Source: Perkinsus marinus ATCC 50983
Lineage: Eukaryota; Perkinsozoa; Perkinsida; Perkinsidae
Length of the DNA: 64,000 bases
Direction: 5' to 3'
Assembly (NCBI RefSeq): GCF_000006405.1
Contig: NW_003207677.1
Location: forward strand, 902,848 to 966,847
In this document: in pieces, positions 31,234-40,755 of the stretch
How the letters are laid out: each line of letters opens with the position of its first letter
How positions within the stretch are numbered: position 1 is the stretch's first letter
Translations under genes and position numbers: made by a program
The notes under the pieces: generated by a model
Database searches by the model: none
What the model was told of the DNA's origin: nothing
The model's input: only the letters and a program-made list of their open reading frames with translations

Positions 31234-34118
31234 CTACTCCTACTCCTACTCCTACTACTACTCCTACTCCTACTCCTACTCCTACTCCTACTCCTACTCC
31301 TACTCCTACTCCTACTCCTACTCCTACTCCTACTCCTACTCCTACTCCTACTCCTACTCCTACTCCTACTCCTACTCCTACTCCTACTCCTACTCCTACT
31401 CCTACTCCTACTCCTACTCCTACTACTACTACTACTACTACTACTATTACTACCGAGCTGAGCATGGACCTTAGCCAGTTCTGGCTGGGTTGTCTGTATG
31501 TAGTTGAGGAGTATCTCAGTGACCTTCTGGAGAGCCAAAGTCTGTTGAAAGGTATCCTCACCAATGTCCTTCGTCAGTAGCTGACATCAACGAGAACAAC
31601 TACAGCGCGGATGAGATCACCGAATTTTAAAACGTCGTATATCGATTCATATTGCTGATAACGAGAGTTGATCTTTGAATACCCGATATTGCATACTGTT
31701 CTAGTTGCGGCACGTTAGGCGCTATTGTCGCCTTCGCGATCTTATAGTGTACTAAAACTACATATGCCATGCCTCTGAAGTGAATCAAATTTTATATATG
31801 TTTCACTTGCTATTGTCTTCTCTCTATAATATCTTTATTGCTACTACTCATCGTAGCCGTTACAATTAGTCCCTATCGGAAAATAATTGTTAACTAACCA
31901 GCCTGGGACATCACCATTGATCAGTAACTACGAAAAACTAGAATTTGTTATTTCCATCTACATAACAACCTGCTATTGTTTTCTTAGTAACGTCATACGA
32001 GATCCCTTCGCAGGAACTTCTCTTTGAATAGAAAAATGTCACTCAGAGATATACGCTAATGCATAAGCCTTTAATACCAACAGTTCCCTCAGCCTACTTC
32101 TTGCCAATCGATCTTCCCACCATCAGAAAGCTCATCAACAACTTCCTGTGATAAGGTCTCTCCTGCTTTATGCATATCCATGTTGTACCTTAGTTCGAAT
32201 ACACATCTGATCCTATCGACATCATCACACATATATTAATCAAGTGCATGCAGAAAAAGTTATGGGGTAGGGAAGACTACTTACACATGCATATCGATGA
32301 TAGACACCTTCTCAGTGGGGAGAGTTTGTCCACTCCACGACGTAAAGCCAATATAACCAGATGACCTAAAGATGATGATGATGTGGAGGAGGAGTGGTAT
32401 AATACGCCCGACTTACGGCAGTGATACACCTCTCTTTGTGGTGAGGTCACTCCAATGTCTATTCCCATCACGATAACGGACCATAATGAGATCCGGACGG
32501 ACACGAATGCCAATCTAGGAGGGATTGTCTCTAATAAAAGATGAATATAATATACTACTCTAACAGGTGCTCCATTGGCATGTAGGTTAACCCTAGCTGA
32601 AGAGGCACGATCTGGTATGTCCCGGTCGAAGGATATCGTCTGGTCGTTCCTATTGGTGACTACCGAAACTGAGAAAAAATATTTATTCAGATAGGGACGG
32701 TATCAAACACGATTTTCCCGAAATGAATTTACTTTGCGCATTTTCCACGCAAACTTTTCTCTCATTGTGACGTTTATTACCAAGTAAAATGATGATGGAA
32801 AATGTTAATACGATGGTAAGCGATGATTGTACTTGCCAACTCGTAAGCAAATTCCAATGTATTTTTTTTTCAATTTAGGGTAAGATAATTACGTCTAACG
32901 CTCTTAAAATATAGTATGTAACTTTCGTACACTTTAAAATTGTGTATATAATTCCCATCAGTTGTCGAACTAGAATAGATTTCCATTAATGGAGTTTCAC
33001 CCGTTTTACGTGATGTAGCGTGATTCTCTGTGAAAAACGCTATATTGGCGATATGCAGAAATCGTATATTTTTCACTAGTGTTTTTCATATGAGTAGTTG
33101 ATGCCGGAGGTTTACCTGTGTATTCATCTCCTGAGGCGCCTTTAGGAGTAAAAACGATACCAAAGCCATCGAAACGTGACTGAGAAAGACGTTTTACAAT
33201 GCAGGAAGGAAAACAGAGAATTGAAGATCAGTGTGGAGGGGAAGAACTTGCAAAGTGTGTTGTTTGGAACATGAAAACTGCGAGAAAACTTTGGAAAATT
33301 CTCATCGTTTTTTCTGTACACTCCTGCCCAAATTCGTATGAAAACTAGAGAGGAGTCCTCTGAGCTCAGCTGAGGAGAGCGAACATGAATTCCAACACTG
33401 TTGAAGGTAAATTGAGAAATATATTTTTTTGACGTTTTTACTCACCTTCTGGCCGAGAAGGGAATAATCAAGTGCGTTGAAGGCTGCTCTCCAATCTTTC
33501 TTATTGTCACCTTTTTGTAGTTCGTCACGAATCTTCGAAAACTCAGCAGTATAGTTCATCGTAGTAAACCTAAAGTAGTCGTCCAAACGATGCTGCTAGT
33601 AGTTCTCACCATAAAGCGAAACCCGAGTCGCGACTTCCAGATGGACCATCAGTTACCTGACGCGAAATGTACCCCAATCGTACATGATTCGTATCTTGCC
33701 ATGTCGAACCTAAGATACTTACCGAGAGATCGAATAGGATTTCGAAGTCGGTGGTTTCTATAGGCATGGTGTGCATGAATATACCGTATCTTTGTGCGAT
33801 ACTAGGATTGAGTATAACATGATCATCCGTAGCGACTGTGGCACCGTTCATAAACCAATCACCTAATTTGATATTATATCTATTCCTTATCTATAATCTT
33901 ACCAAGTGTGTTGGAGTATGTTAATGGGCTGACAAAGCTGTGCCTCATGAGTTCCATCCGTCTACCCCAGTCTAAAAGTTGAAATTGAGGTGGTCAATGA
34001 GTTTACATCTCTTACGGTGTCGTCGGCTTCGGTAGTATGGTGCAGCATCATCCTCAGCAACGACACAAAACACCAGCAACCACAAGACGATGAAAAATAG
34101 TGCTGATCGACGAATCAT
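30250..34118 (-). CDS. ERGIC-53-like L-type lectin cargo receptor
   Basis: Type I membrane lectin for ER-to-Golgi cargo transport. Eighteen exons join in phase to 511 aa: 34118-34016, 33971-33903, 33862-33723, 33656-33610, 33569-33446, 33179-33116, 33027-32933, 32760-32733, 32668-32565, 32514-32417, 32365-32285, 32188-32098, 31580-31454, 31104-31027, 30965-30886, 30563-30508, 30456-30383, 30326-30250. Signal peptide MIRRSALFFIVLWLLVFCVV. The lectin domain has ATVATDDHVILNPSIAQRYG, DSGFALW, FDGFGIVFTP and SSGYIGFTSWSGQ. Coiled-coil stalk (LESRMKQLRKEIKATEE). Then one TM (CIIVVVVGGLYVW) and a KKHLF tail, reminiscent of the KKFF signal of ERGIC-53. About 30 residues are inserted after DSGFALW. 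One exon is only 28 nt. Introns carry repeat D, motifs A and C and a hexanucleotide array. Confidence 0.9.
30483..30494 (+). repeat. motif C copy in intron
   Basis: GCTTCGCTCCGC, antisense in the 51-nt lectin intron 30507-30457. Confidence 0.75.
30573..30589 (-). repeat. motif A copy in intron
   Basis: Minus strand AAATCTTCACTGTGCGT, ten bases before the acceptor of the lectin intron 30885-30564. Confidence 0.75.
30981..30998 (+). repeat. motif A copy in intron
   Basis: AAAATCTTCCCTGTGCGT, antisense in the lectin intron 31026-30966. Confidence 0.75.
31147..31450. repeat. CTA/CTACTC tandem array
   Basis: About 300 bp. (TAC)n flanks a long central (TCCTAC)n hexanucleotide block. It lies wholly inside the lectin intron 31453-31105, which begins and ends with normal splice signals. 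Frames of poly-Val/Gly and Arg/Ser across it are artefacts of the array. Confidence 0.95.
32733..32760 (-). other. 28-nt microexon of the lectin gene
   Basis: Encodes RKVCVENAQ (including one base of a shared codon). Only this placement (acceptor ...ATGAG, donor GTAAAT) keeps the frame on both sides and supplies the conserved Cys of the L-type lectin fold. Confidence 0.65.
33259..33400 (+). repeat. repeat D, copy 4
   Basis: Inside the lectin intron 33445-33180, antisense to the gene. Ends GCTCAGCTGAGGAGAGCGAA then TTCCAACACTG, as in the copies near sulfite oxidase 29 kb away. Confidence 0.75.
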
Positions 34119-34482
34119 TGAATATCCAAAGGCCCACTATGGTAAGATGCAAAGTAGGCCCGCGCGTTTCCGCGTCTCTCAACTCCAACCCTCCATCTTG
34201 CCACCAAAAATCTCATCGAAATAATTGTAAGTCTCGCTCGCCATTCTAATCGATTGGTCATTAGCGAGGTGCCCGAGCCGTCCAAAGGCCTCTTCACCGG
34301 TCCGGGCGTTCGATAAGACGTATCGATGTTTAGAAATATATTGGCATAGGCAGTTCCGTCAAGTGTACAGTAGTAGTGGAGGTAGTATACGTGACGATTC
34401 TACGAAGGAGTGGTATGATTATAAGGTTGGTAGAGTATGCTGTGATAGGTAGTTATAGGCTCTTCCTGTTGTTGTTGTTACC

Positions 34483-34723
34483 ATGGGAAAAGTTCACGGA
34501 TCGTTAGCTCGTGCCGGTAAGGTTAAGAATCAGACTCCTAAGGTCCCCAAGCAGGAGAAGAAGAAGGCTATCACTGGTATTGTTATTACTGCGGCTCATA
34601 CCACTCCTTTCCCTCATCGTCATTCTCTCAGGTCGTGCTCGTAAGCGCATGCAGTACAACCGTCGTTTCTCGGCTAAGGTGACCGGTGGTCCCAAGAGAG
34701 GCCCTAACTCGAACCAGAAGTAA
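34483..34723 (+). CDS. RPS30: 40S ribosomal protein eS30
   Basis: Two exons (34483-34576, 34632-34723) give 61 aa: [20 protein letters not shown] then KQEKKK, joined to [13 protein letters not shown] and a basic tail. This is the full length of mature eS30, in the small-subunit head/shoulder region. In animals eS30 is made as a fusion with a ubiquitin-like protein (FAU); here translation starts at the mature N-terminus, as in fungi and plants. The 55-nt intron is GT-AG. Confidence 0.95.
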
Positions 34724-35478
34724 ACGAGTTGATTTACGAACTGTATCATCATCGTAATAGCTCGACTGCCTACTACTTCTAGTCAGTAGCTTGTTGGGTT
34801 GTTAAATCGTAAAGTGACGGTGGAGTGGTATCAGTTAATATTATTATCTTCCGCTGTCTCGTAGTACCAGAAAGTACTGCGGCGGGGTGGTAGGGGGTTC
34901 AGGGGATAATCAGGATGGAGTAGAGCAACAAGACGAGTTTGATCATCACATATTGTTGTCATCATCCTACGATGAGGAAGAGTTACGGTATCCATTACGG
35001 ATGAGTGAAGGTGGAGGAGGATGGAGGTAGGCCTAGTGGTAGTAGTACTAGAAGGTCTGAGTCTAATAGGCATCTGTACAATGTGGAGTAGTGCCTCAAC
35101 TTGAATTAGCCTCATCACGATAAAAAGGTTGATATGACTTCTCAACGTTTACGAAGCGTTTTACAGTCTACAAGCAAGTTATTGAACTTGGTAAAACTAT
35201 CTCGACGACATTGGTTTGGTTCACATTGTGAATAGTTTTTTTCTGAAACGACTTAGTCGGTATAGAGACCACCCATCGAAATGCCTGCCTTGTATAGTAT
35301 TAGGGGTAATAGCACAGCTTTGGGTAGTGCCGTGTAATACGACTCCATAATCGTGTTGTATTATTACTACTCCTAATGGCATTTGTATGGTGAATAGCGA
35401 GCAGTAGTAGCAATGTGGTGGATCTTTTCTGGTCGTCCCTCCCCTTCACTTTGGCATTCGTATGTTTATTTCAGCCGT
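34724..35478. other. intergenic
   Basis: No gene recognised. A minus-strand open frame at 34831-35145 lacks splice or family support. Confidence 0.4.
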
Positions 35479-38382
35479 ATGGAGTCGGTGGACTCTTGTA
35501 ATGGTGAAGTTGATGATACATCTCCTAATCGGATTGCCCAAAATGCTGATGAATATTTTGCGGGACGGGGAAGGGGGAAGAGGCGAAGTCGAAGTGGTAG
35601 TGGAGTGATGCTCTCTTCCTGTCCAGCAGAAGTCTTGACGGCGGTGGCGGGTGCTCAAATGGCGCCGCCACCGGGGATCGAACCTGCGTCTACTCCTCCC
35701 AAGGTCAGCATCCTACCATCAGAGACTGAGGTACGTCTTGATCTGCTTTGATTATTCTCAAGATTATTTTTAGAGTGTCCACAGCGAGCCACCAGTAGTG
35801 GCAGGATCCGTACCTAATCCGTATCATATCATGATGGAGGGTAAGATTTCACCCACCTTTGCTTGCCCTTCGGGACTCTCCTCCTTACAGCTGAGCCCTC
35901 GGCCCCCGCGATCCCCTTCGTCGCCTTCAAACTCATCGGTGAGGGTGCTTCAGCTGAGAGCTCACCAAATCAGGTAATACGCCCGAGTTGAAGTTGATTT
36001 ACATTTCCATCGCCTTGTATTCAGCCTCAGCCGTCCTCACTGGACTATCTGGCACCACTAGAGGCGACCATAATGCATCGACAGGCTGCAATGGGGAGGA
36101 GAGGTAAGGTCTAGAGGTAGGTAATAGTAGTAGTATTCTATTACAGGTGGTTTGAGGCATGGTCGGTCGATATTGGAAAGGGTCAATTTGGTGGAGGAGA
36201 GTGACAATAGTGATGCTGAGGACGAAGGTATGAGGGAATCATCTTGCTGTACTCTTTATGCTACATGGGTGTACGTCCGGCTTGCTTTGGAATTGGTTTG
36301 GAAGAGTCTTGTAGAATGCTTTATGAAATTGATAAGTGTTTCTACTCGTTTTTAATACAATCCTAGCAGGCTGAAGAGGGAGATCGTCGGCGATGTAGCA
36401 TTTATTAGGAAATGGTGTGGTTGTTTGTTAGTTCGTCCATTGTTTTGACGTGTCAGTTAACGTCCCACTTGAAGCAAAGCAGGGCGGGGTAGTGGCTGAG
36501 TTAGCAGGAGGAGGAGGAGGCTCGCAGGTAATCCGACTTGCTGTACGATATTCCGAGATTGTGGTTCAAGGGACTTCGTGGTTGTGGCAGTCAGTAGTGA
36601 TTATTGAATCTTGCGCTCTTGTGTCCCCTTTGTTAGTAGTAGTGGTTTAGGCTAGTTGTTGTGTGCTCAGCCCTCGGGGATCGATGCGTTAGCGAGGCTT
36701 CAGATGAGCATGATGAATCAGCATAGGAAGAAGCAGGAGAGGGGTAGTGACTTAGATGGAAAAATGTTGGGTGTCGGGATCGAACCGGGGTTCTCTGTGT
36801 GTAGGTCGGGTCTATTCCCATCGCACCATCTTGGAGCGGCTTAATTTACTTGAAGAGAGCGATGATGATGATGATGACGGCGGGGGTATCGTGTCCGGTA
36901 CTGGGACGAGTAGTAGTCCATCTCAAGACGTATCGAGTTCCTCCCCTGAGGATTCGTCTAGTGGCGGCGAACAGCAGCAGCAGCAGGTGGTCATCGAGGA
37001 AGCTGATGGGGTAGTATGGGGAAGGGTGGGGTGGCTTCAGGAGGGTGTTTGTCGGAGGTCTTGGCAGTTACTTAGGTAAGGCCAGCAGTTGTTATCACTG
37101 ACGGTCACTAAGAATCCGAGTGATGATGTAAACCTTAAATTGACCAACGACCTTTCTATCACCACAACTGTACGAACGTTGCCTTGTTAGGTTATGGCTC
37201 GATCCTCCTCGTCGATTGGTACGGATTATGACACTCCAAGAGGCGATAGGAAAATGGTAGGGAATAGAAGGAAGAGGCGGAGGGCCGATCGAGGTAACTG
37301 TGGATACTTGTGTATCGATTGAGATGATGATGATGATGGTGATAGATTCATTACCTCGGATTCGACTACGGCCTCCTTTAGACCTACAAGAAACAGCTCA
37401 CGAGGTACGGGGGTCTTTGGTAATGTGCGATTTGACGGTTTTTGTATCAGATTTTTCCGCGTATCTTCCTCGGGGGTCACCTTGTGGCTCGTAATAGAGA
37501 GCTGCTGCATAAATATAACATAGCAAGTGTTGTTTGTTGCTGTACTATAACTGAGTATCCTGATGATGCCTTCTTCACATCGGATGGAATAGATTATTAT
37601 CGGTGAGTAAAGGTTAGGGGATCGCAGTATGCCTCATCGGAGGTGAGAGTGTTATCCGTGCTTAGCTCAATTAGGAGGTATCTTGGCTAGTCATCAGCTG
37701 TCCCGGGTTCGATTCTAGGCACGGGTTTTTTAATGGTTTTTTACTAACGGCACAAGCGAGTTCAATAGTATTGTTTTTTGTCATCATGTTAGAGTCGATG
37801 TAGAAGATATGTCCTGTGAACCCATCGATTGGTTTTGGGATGAGGCACACGAGCATATGGATAAGACATTACGGCCTTATATGGAGCGCGGTAATAGGGC
37901 GGCCTCTAGTGAACCTGTTTTGTATCTTGCAATGAGTGACCTTAGATACGTCACCATCCTGCTCTTCCACCTCTTCCTCAAAGCCTTCCCCTGGAGGTGT
38001 TTTAGTGCATTGTCGAAGTGGAGTGTCTCGTTCGGCCTCCACACTGCTTTCCTATCTTATTAAACGACGGGGCTTGTCCTTGTATCACGCCCTCACACAC
38101 GTGAGGCATTGTCGCAATATCCGACCGAATTGTGGATTCTTTGAGAAGTTACAGGAACTCGAAAAGAATCTGCGGCCTGACGGAAAGAGTACAGTTGATA
38201 GGAGGATGTACTTTTCGTGGTATAACAATTGTCGGGACGTAGCGAGAGACGAGGGAGAGACGCTAGAAGAGCCTAGTGATGATGATGATACTATAGACAA
38301 TATTTACTCCAGAGACATAGCTTGGGACGCAGAGCCTCCGATGGTCGACATGTATGCAGGGGAAGAGGGATGGGATTATTAA
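35479..38382 (+). CDS. dual-specificity protein phosphatase with duplicated N-terminal block
   Basis: The C-terminal half is a DSP/Cys-phosphatase domain: FPRIFLGGHLVARNRELLHK, IASVVCCTITEYP, and the active-site loop VLVHCRSGVSRSAS (HCx5R) in the exon 37984-38382, followed by an acidic tail. The N-terminal part is low complexity, with Ser/Arg and acidic runs. An exon block is duplicated: 36025-36103 plus 36147-36227 (QPQPSSLDYLAPLE... ILERVNLVEESD) and 36671-36743 plus 36805 onward (QPSGIDALARLQ... ILERLNLLEESD). The intron before VDVEDM holds a complete tRNA-like sequence. The start at 35479 is the first ATG in a good frame; upstream exons are possible. Substrate unknown. Confidence 0.85.
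35661..35730 (-). other. tRNA-like sequence in DSP gene
   Basis: The minus strand has an A-box-like CTGATGGTAGGATG and a perfect B-box GGTTCGATCC about 35 bases later. It lies in an open frame but probably in an intron beginning at GTGCTC (35651). Confidence 0.55.
36744..36804 (-). other. intron with tRNA-like B-box
   Basis: A 61-nt GT-AG intron in the second copy of the duplicated block. The minus strand has CCCCGGTTCGATCCCGACAC. The equivalent intron of the first copy (36104-36146) has no tRNA-like sequence. Confidence 0.7.
37656..37731 (+). other. complete tRNA-like gene inside DSP intron
   Basis: 70 nt plus a TTTTTT terminator. Acceptor CCGTGCT pairs with GGCACGG (one G-U). A-box-like TTAGCTCAATTAGG. 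Anticodon-arm TGGCT-AGTCATC-AGCTG (two wobble pairs). B-box GGTTCGATTC. The anticodon loop lacks T33 and the T-stem has a mismatch, so this is more likely a tRNA-derived relic than a working tRNA. Confidence 0.6.
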
Positions 38383-38541
38383 CGAACGATCTTTAGTTCC
38401 TTTTATCATTCTGTATATTTTCAATTCTAGTCGCTTCGTAACCATTAGTGTGTAGTCTCGAGTATTATCATTAGTAGCAGACTCAAGTTTGGTGAAGAGG
38501 AGGAAGAGGGGGAGGTCGTCTTTGCCATGTAAGTTCTCATA
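38383..38541. other. short intergenic spacer
   Basis: Only 159 bp between the DSP stop and the next start codon. Confidence 0.6.
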
Positions 38542-39278
38542 ATGGTATCGGTCGGAGGCCAATCAATTCTTGCCCGTGCGGCGGCGTCATCGTCTATCTT
38601 TGGTGGGCTGAGTAGGAGGTCGGCTTACATTGGGCTGGTCTCGGGGCGAGCGCTATTCTCATCGGAAAGGTGAGTGGTGATGGAATCTTTGGTTGTGGTT
38701 GGCAGGAAACGGAGGAGGTGTGATGAATTTCAGACCGGATCCGATGGAATTAGCAGGACGAACTGCAGCTGCAATCAAAGAATACCTGCAGATGAGGCGA
38801 GAGGAGGTAATGATGGACAGTAGCGCTCGCCCGAGTGATCGATTACGTGAGTTGGCGCACATTTCCGATGGAAATAGGCTTAGGTTGCTGTGGAACAACA
38901 GACGGAAAAAGGAGGGGAGGCGGCAAAAAGTGTCGCAGAGGAAGCTCTGAGGAAACTGGACGAAAACATCAACACGTTCAACACGAAAACACCGGAGGAG
39001 TTGGTACGCCTCGTGAAGATATTTCTCGTAGGACCTTCGTCCCTTTCAGTTGATGATCAGTTTTGAGTCTCTTGGCTTCGATGGCCTAGAGGAGGTGGAA
39101 TGCCTCTTGCAGATTGAGGAGACCTTCGATGTTAAGTTGCCCGATGAGGCCTTCAATACGCTGAAGAATGGACAGCAGGTGGGGAGGGGTGGATGACTTG
39201 TGGAGGCGCTGATGGGAATGTTGATAGGCGATGGAGGCGGTAATTCAACAGTTGAAGGAAAAAGAAAAGGAAGAGTGA
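38542..39278 (+). CDS. mitochondrial acyl-carrier-protein-like, lacks carrier Ser
   Basis: Five exons (38542-38669, 38734-38806, 38884-39003, 39050-39178, 39228-39278) give 166 aa. The N-terminal 40 residues are Ser/Ala/Arg-rich without acidic residues, a likely mitochondrial presequence. After an Ala/Glu/Lys helix comes an ACP fold core: FESLGFDGLEEVECLLQIEE, then FDVKLPDEAFNTLKNG. In ACPs the sequence is LG.DSL(D/E)..E, where Ser carries phosphopantetheine; here that position is Gly (FDGL). The protein therefore cannot carry an acyl chain in the usual way. It may act structurally, as ACPs do with LYR proteins, or be a diverged paralogue. Confidence 0.75.
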
Positions 39279-39330
39279 TAAGAGCTGCGAATATTTTGTT
39301 TCAGTGGACTTTAGTGTTGAGGTGTTGAGT

Positions 39331-39395
39331 TAATTTGGTGGAGTGGTTAGGGTTGTGAATTTCGCATCGTGACGATCCAGGTTCCATCCCCGGTA
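39331..39395 (+). other. tRNA-like sequence
   Basis: TTTGGTGGAGTGGTTAGGG resembles a D-arm/A-box, and GATCCAGGTTCCATCCCCGG a T-arm/B-box, with tRNA-like spacing. Between ACP-like and STPGR genes or in the latter's first intron. Confidence 0.55.
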
Positions 39396-39399
39396 GTTC

Positions 39400-40730
39400 T
39401 CTTAAGCCTCTTGTTTTATGTCAACCTATTCTGCCCGGCCCGCTACAGCCTCTCCTTCTCTACGCTACTCTGGCCTCGAGGAGGCGACTCAGCTGACGAG
39501 GATCTCGCAGGTAATAATGATAGTAACGTTACCGAGTACAGTGTCTACACATGGTCAACTGAGGGAAACTATGAGGGTATATTGGAGCTCCACGTTGGCT
39601 TTCATCGCATTTTCTCTACATCGTTGTATTATGTGATGAAGGACTTCCTGAACTCTAGCTGAGGGCACCAAACTCACATTCCAACTCTTAGGTTCGGACC
39701 TCTCCTAAATGGTCGATTGCCGGTCGGACCGACAGTGACCTCAGAGGGAACATGGTACCCGGCCCTGGTAGGCTCCTCCTCCTCCTCCTGCTGCTGGTAG
39801 TTGATCTAAGAGATTGTTGAGCAGGTCAATATAGATCTACGCGATCAACTGATGTGGGGAGAGGAGTATCGTGTCGAATTGGCACTGGACGTCGGGATGG
39901 GGTAAAGGGCCTTGGTTTGGTGGCATTGCTTCTTAGTGTAGCATTCAGGGCAAATGGGGAGCCAATAATGGTCCCGGCCCAGGAGCTTACAGCCCTATGG
40001 AAGTCCGCGGATCGGTCCGGATCGGCTTTGGCAGTGGAAGGTTGGTCCTGGTCTAATAATAGGTGGCTATTACTGATGCTCTTCAGGATGGGGGCAGGGA
40101 CGCGCAAGATCCCCGAGCCGGGACCAGGACATTACAACACGGCGGGGACCTTAGGGAAGTCTGGGAAGATGTTCAGCATGAAGTCGAGACATAACCTGGA
40201 CTGTAATACTGAGGATTAATTTATGTGTCGGTTTGGTATAGCGGTTAGTGTGTCGAATTGCTATTGAGGAAACCCTGGATCTATTCTTTGTCACGGTATT
40301 TCTCTCAGCCTCCTATTCGGCCTTCATGCCTGGCCCGGGACACTATAGAATGGGGAGTGCTTTGACTACCAACAACAAGGGACCGGAATGGTCCTTCAGT
40401 AGATCCTGTCGGAAGCCGCGTCGGTGAGGTTCCCCATCGGTTAATCTGGGCTCTACCTTCTCCTTGTAGGGGTACAAACGATTCCAGTCCTGGTCCTGGA
40501 GCCTACTCACAACGAGATACTATTGGTCAAAATGGACGGCAGTAGGTCCCAGGTTCGATCCCTGGTCACTGCAGTTTTCACATCTTTTTAGATGCGGTTT
40601 CGGACGTCCCCGGCCACAGACAGCTTCTCAGCCTCCTATAAGTGGGGACTACACTGCCTGCCATTACTCGATCTTGTGTCCAGGTCCAATCGGCTTTGGC
40701 GGCTTCCAATACACCACTTTTGGGTATTGA
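39400..40730 (+). CDS. STPGR (SHIPPO/ODF3-like) repeat protein
   Basis: At least six exons carry the sperm-tail PG-rich repeat, PGPGxYxxx...G: NNGPGPGAYSPMEVRG, PEPGPGHYNTAG, FMPGPGHYRMGS, SSPGPGAYSQRD and a terminal LCPGPIGFGGF. The gene ends at the TGA 40728-40730. STPGR proteins associate with microtubules of flagella and basal bodies, which suggests a flagellated stage. Two introns hold tRNA-like sequence (40203-40308, 40542-40591). The first exons are uncertain; a frame reading SPSLRYSGLEEATQ ends at a GTAATA donor near 39511. Confidence 0.75.
40203..40308 (+). other. intron containing a tRNA-like sequence
   Basis: A 106-nt GT-AG intron. TTTGGTATAGCGGTTAGTG matches an A-box/D-arm well. 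The B-box position is degenerate (GGATCTATTC). Confidence 0.6.
40542..40591 (+). other. intron containing a T-arm mini-helix
   Basis: A 50-nt GT-AG intron with a perfect T-arm CCAGG-TTCGATC-CCTGG. GCAGT just upstream pairs with ACTGC just downstream, so acceptor-like and T stems stack with no D or anticodon arm between them. Confidence 0.7.
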
Positions 40731-40755
40731 TCCTCCTCCTCTCCTTCACATGTAG

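Noticed and set aside
31147-31450. Possible CRISPR array
   Set aside because: Plain hexanucleotide tandem repeat without spacers, in a eukaryotic intron.
30887-31564. Long minus-strand frames of poly-Val/Gly and Arg/Ser across 31.15-31.45 kb
   Set aside because: They are translations of the intronic hexanucleotide array. The real lectin exons lie on either side with good splice sites.
33571-33609. Apparent out-of-frame lectin intron
   Set aside because: Re-reading showed the donor splits the TGG codon (TG|GTGAG), so the join is canonical and in phase.
38670-38733. Apparent frameshift between exons 1 and 2 of the ACP-like gene
   Set aside because: It disappears when the acceptor ATTTCAG at 38733 is used in place of the nearer TTGGCAG.
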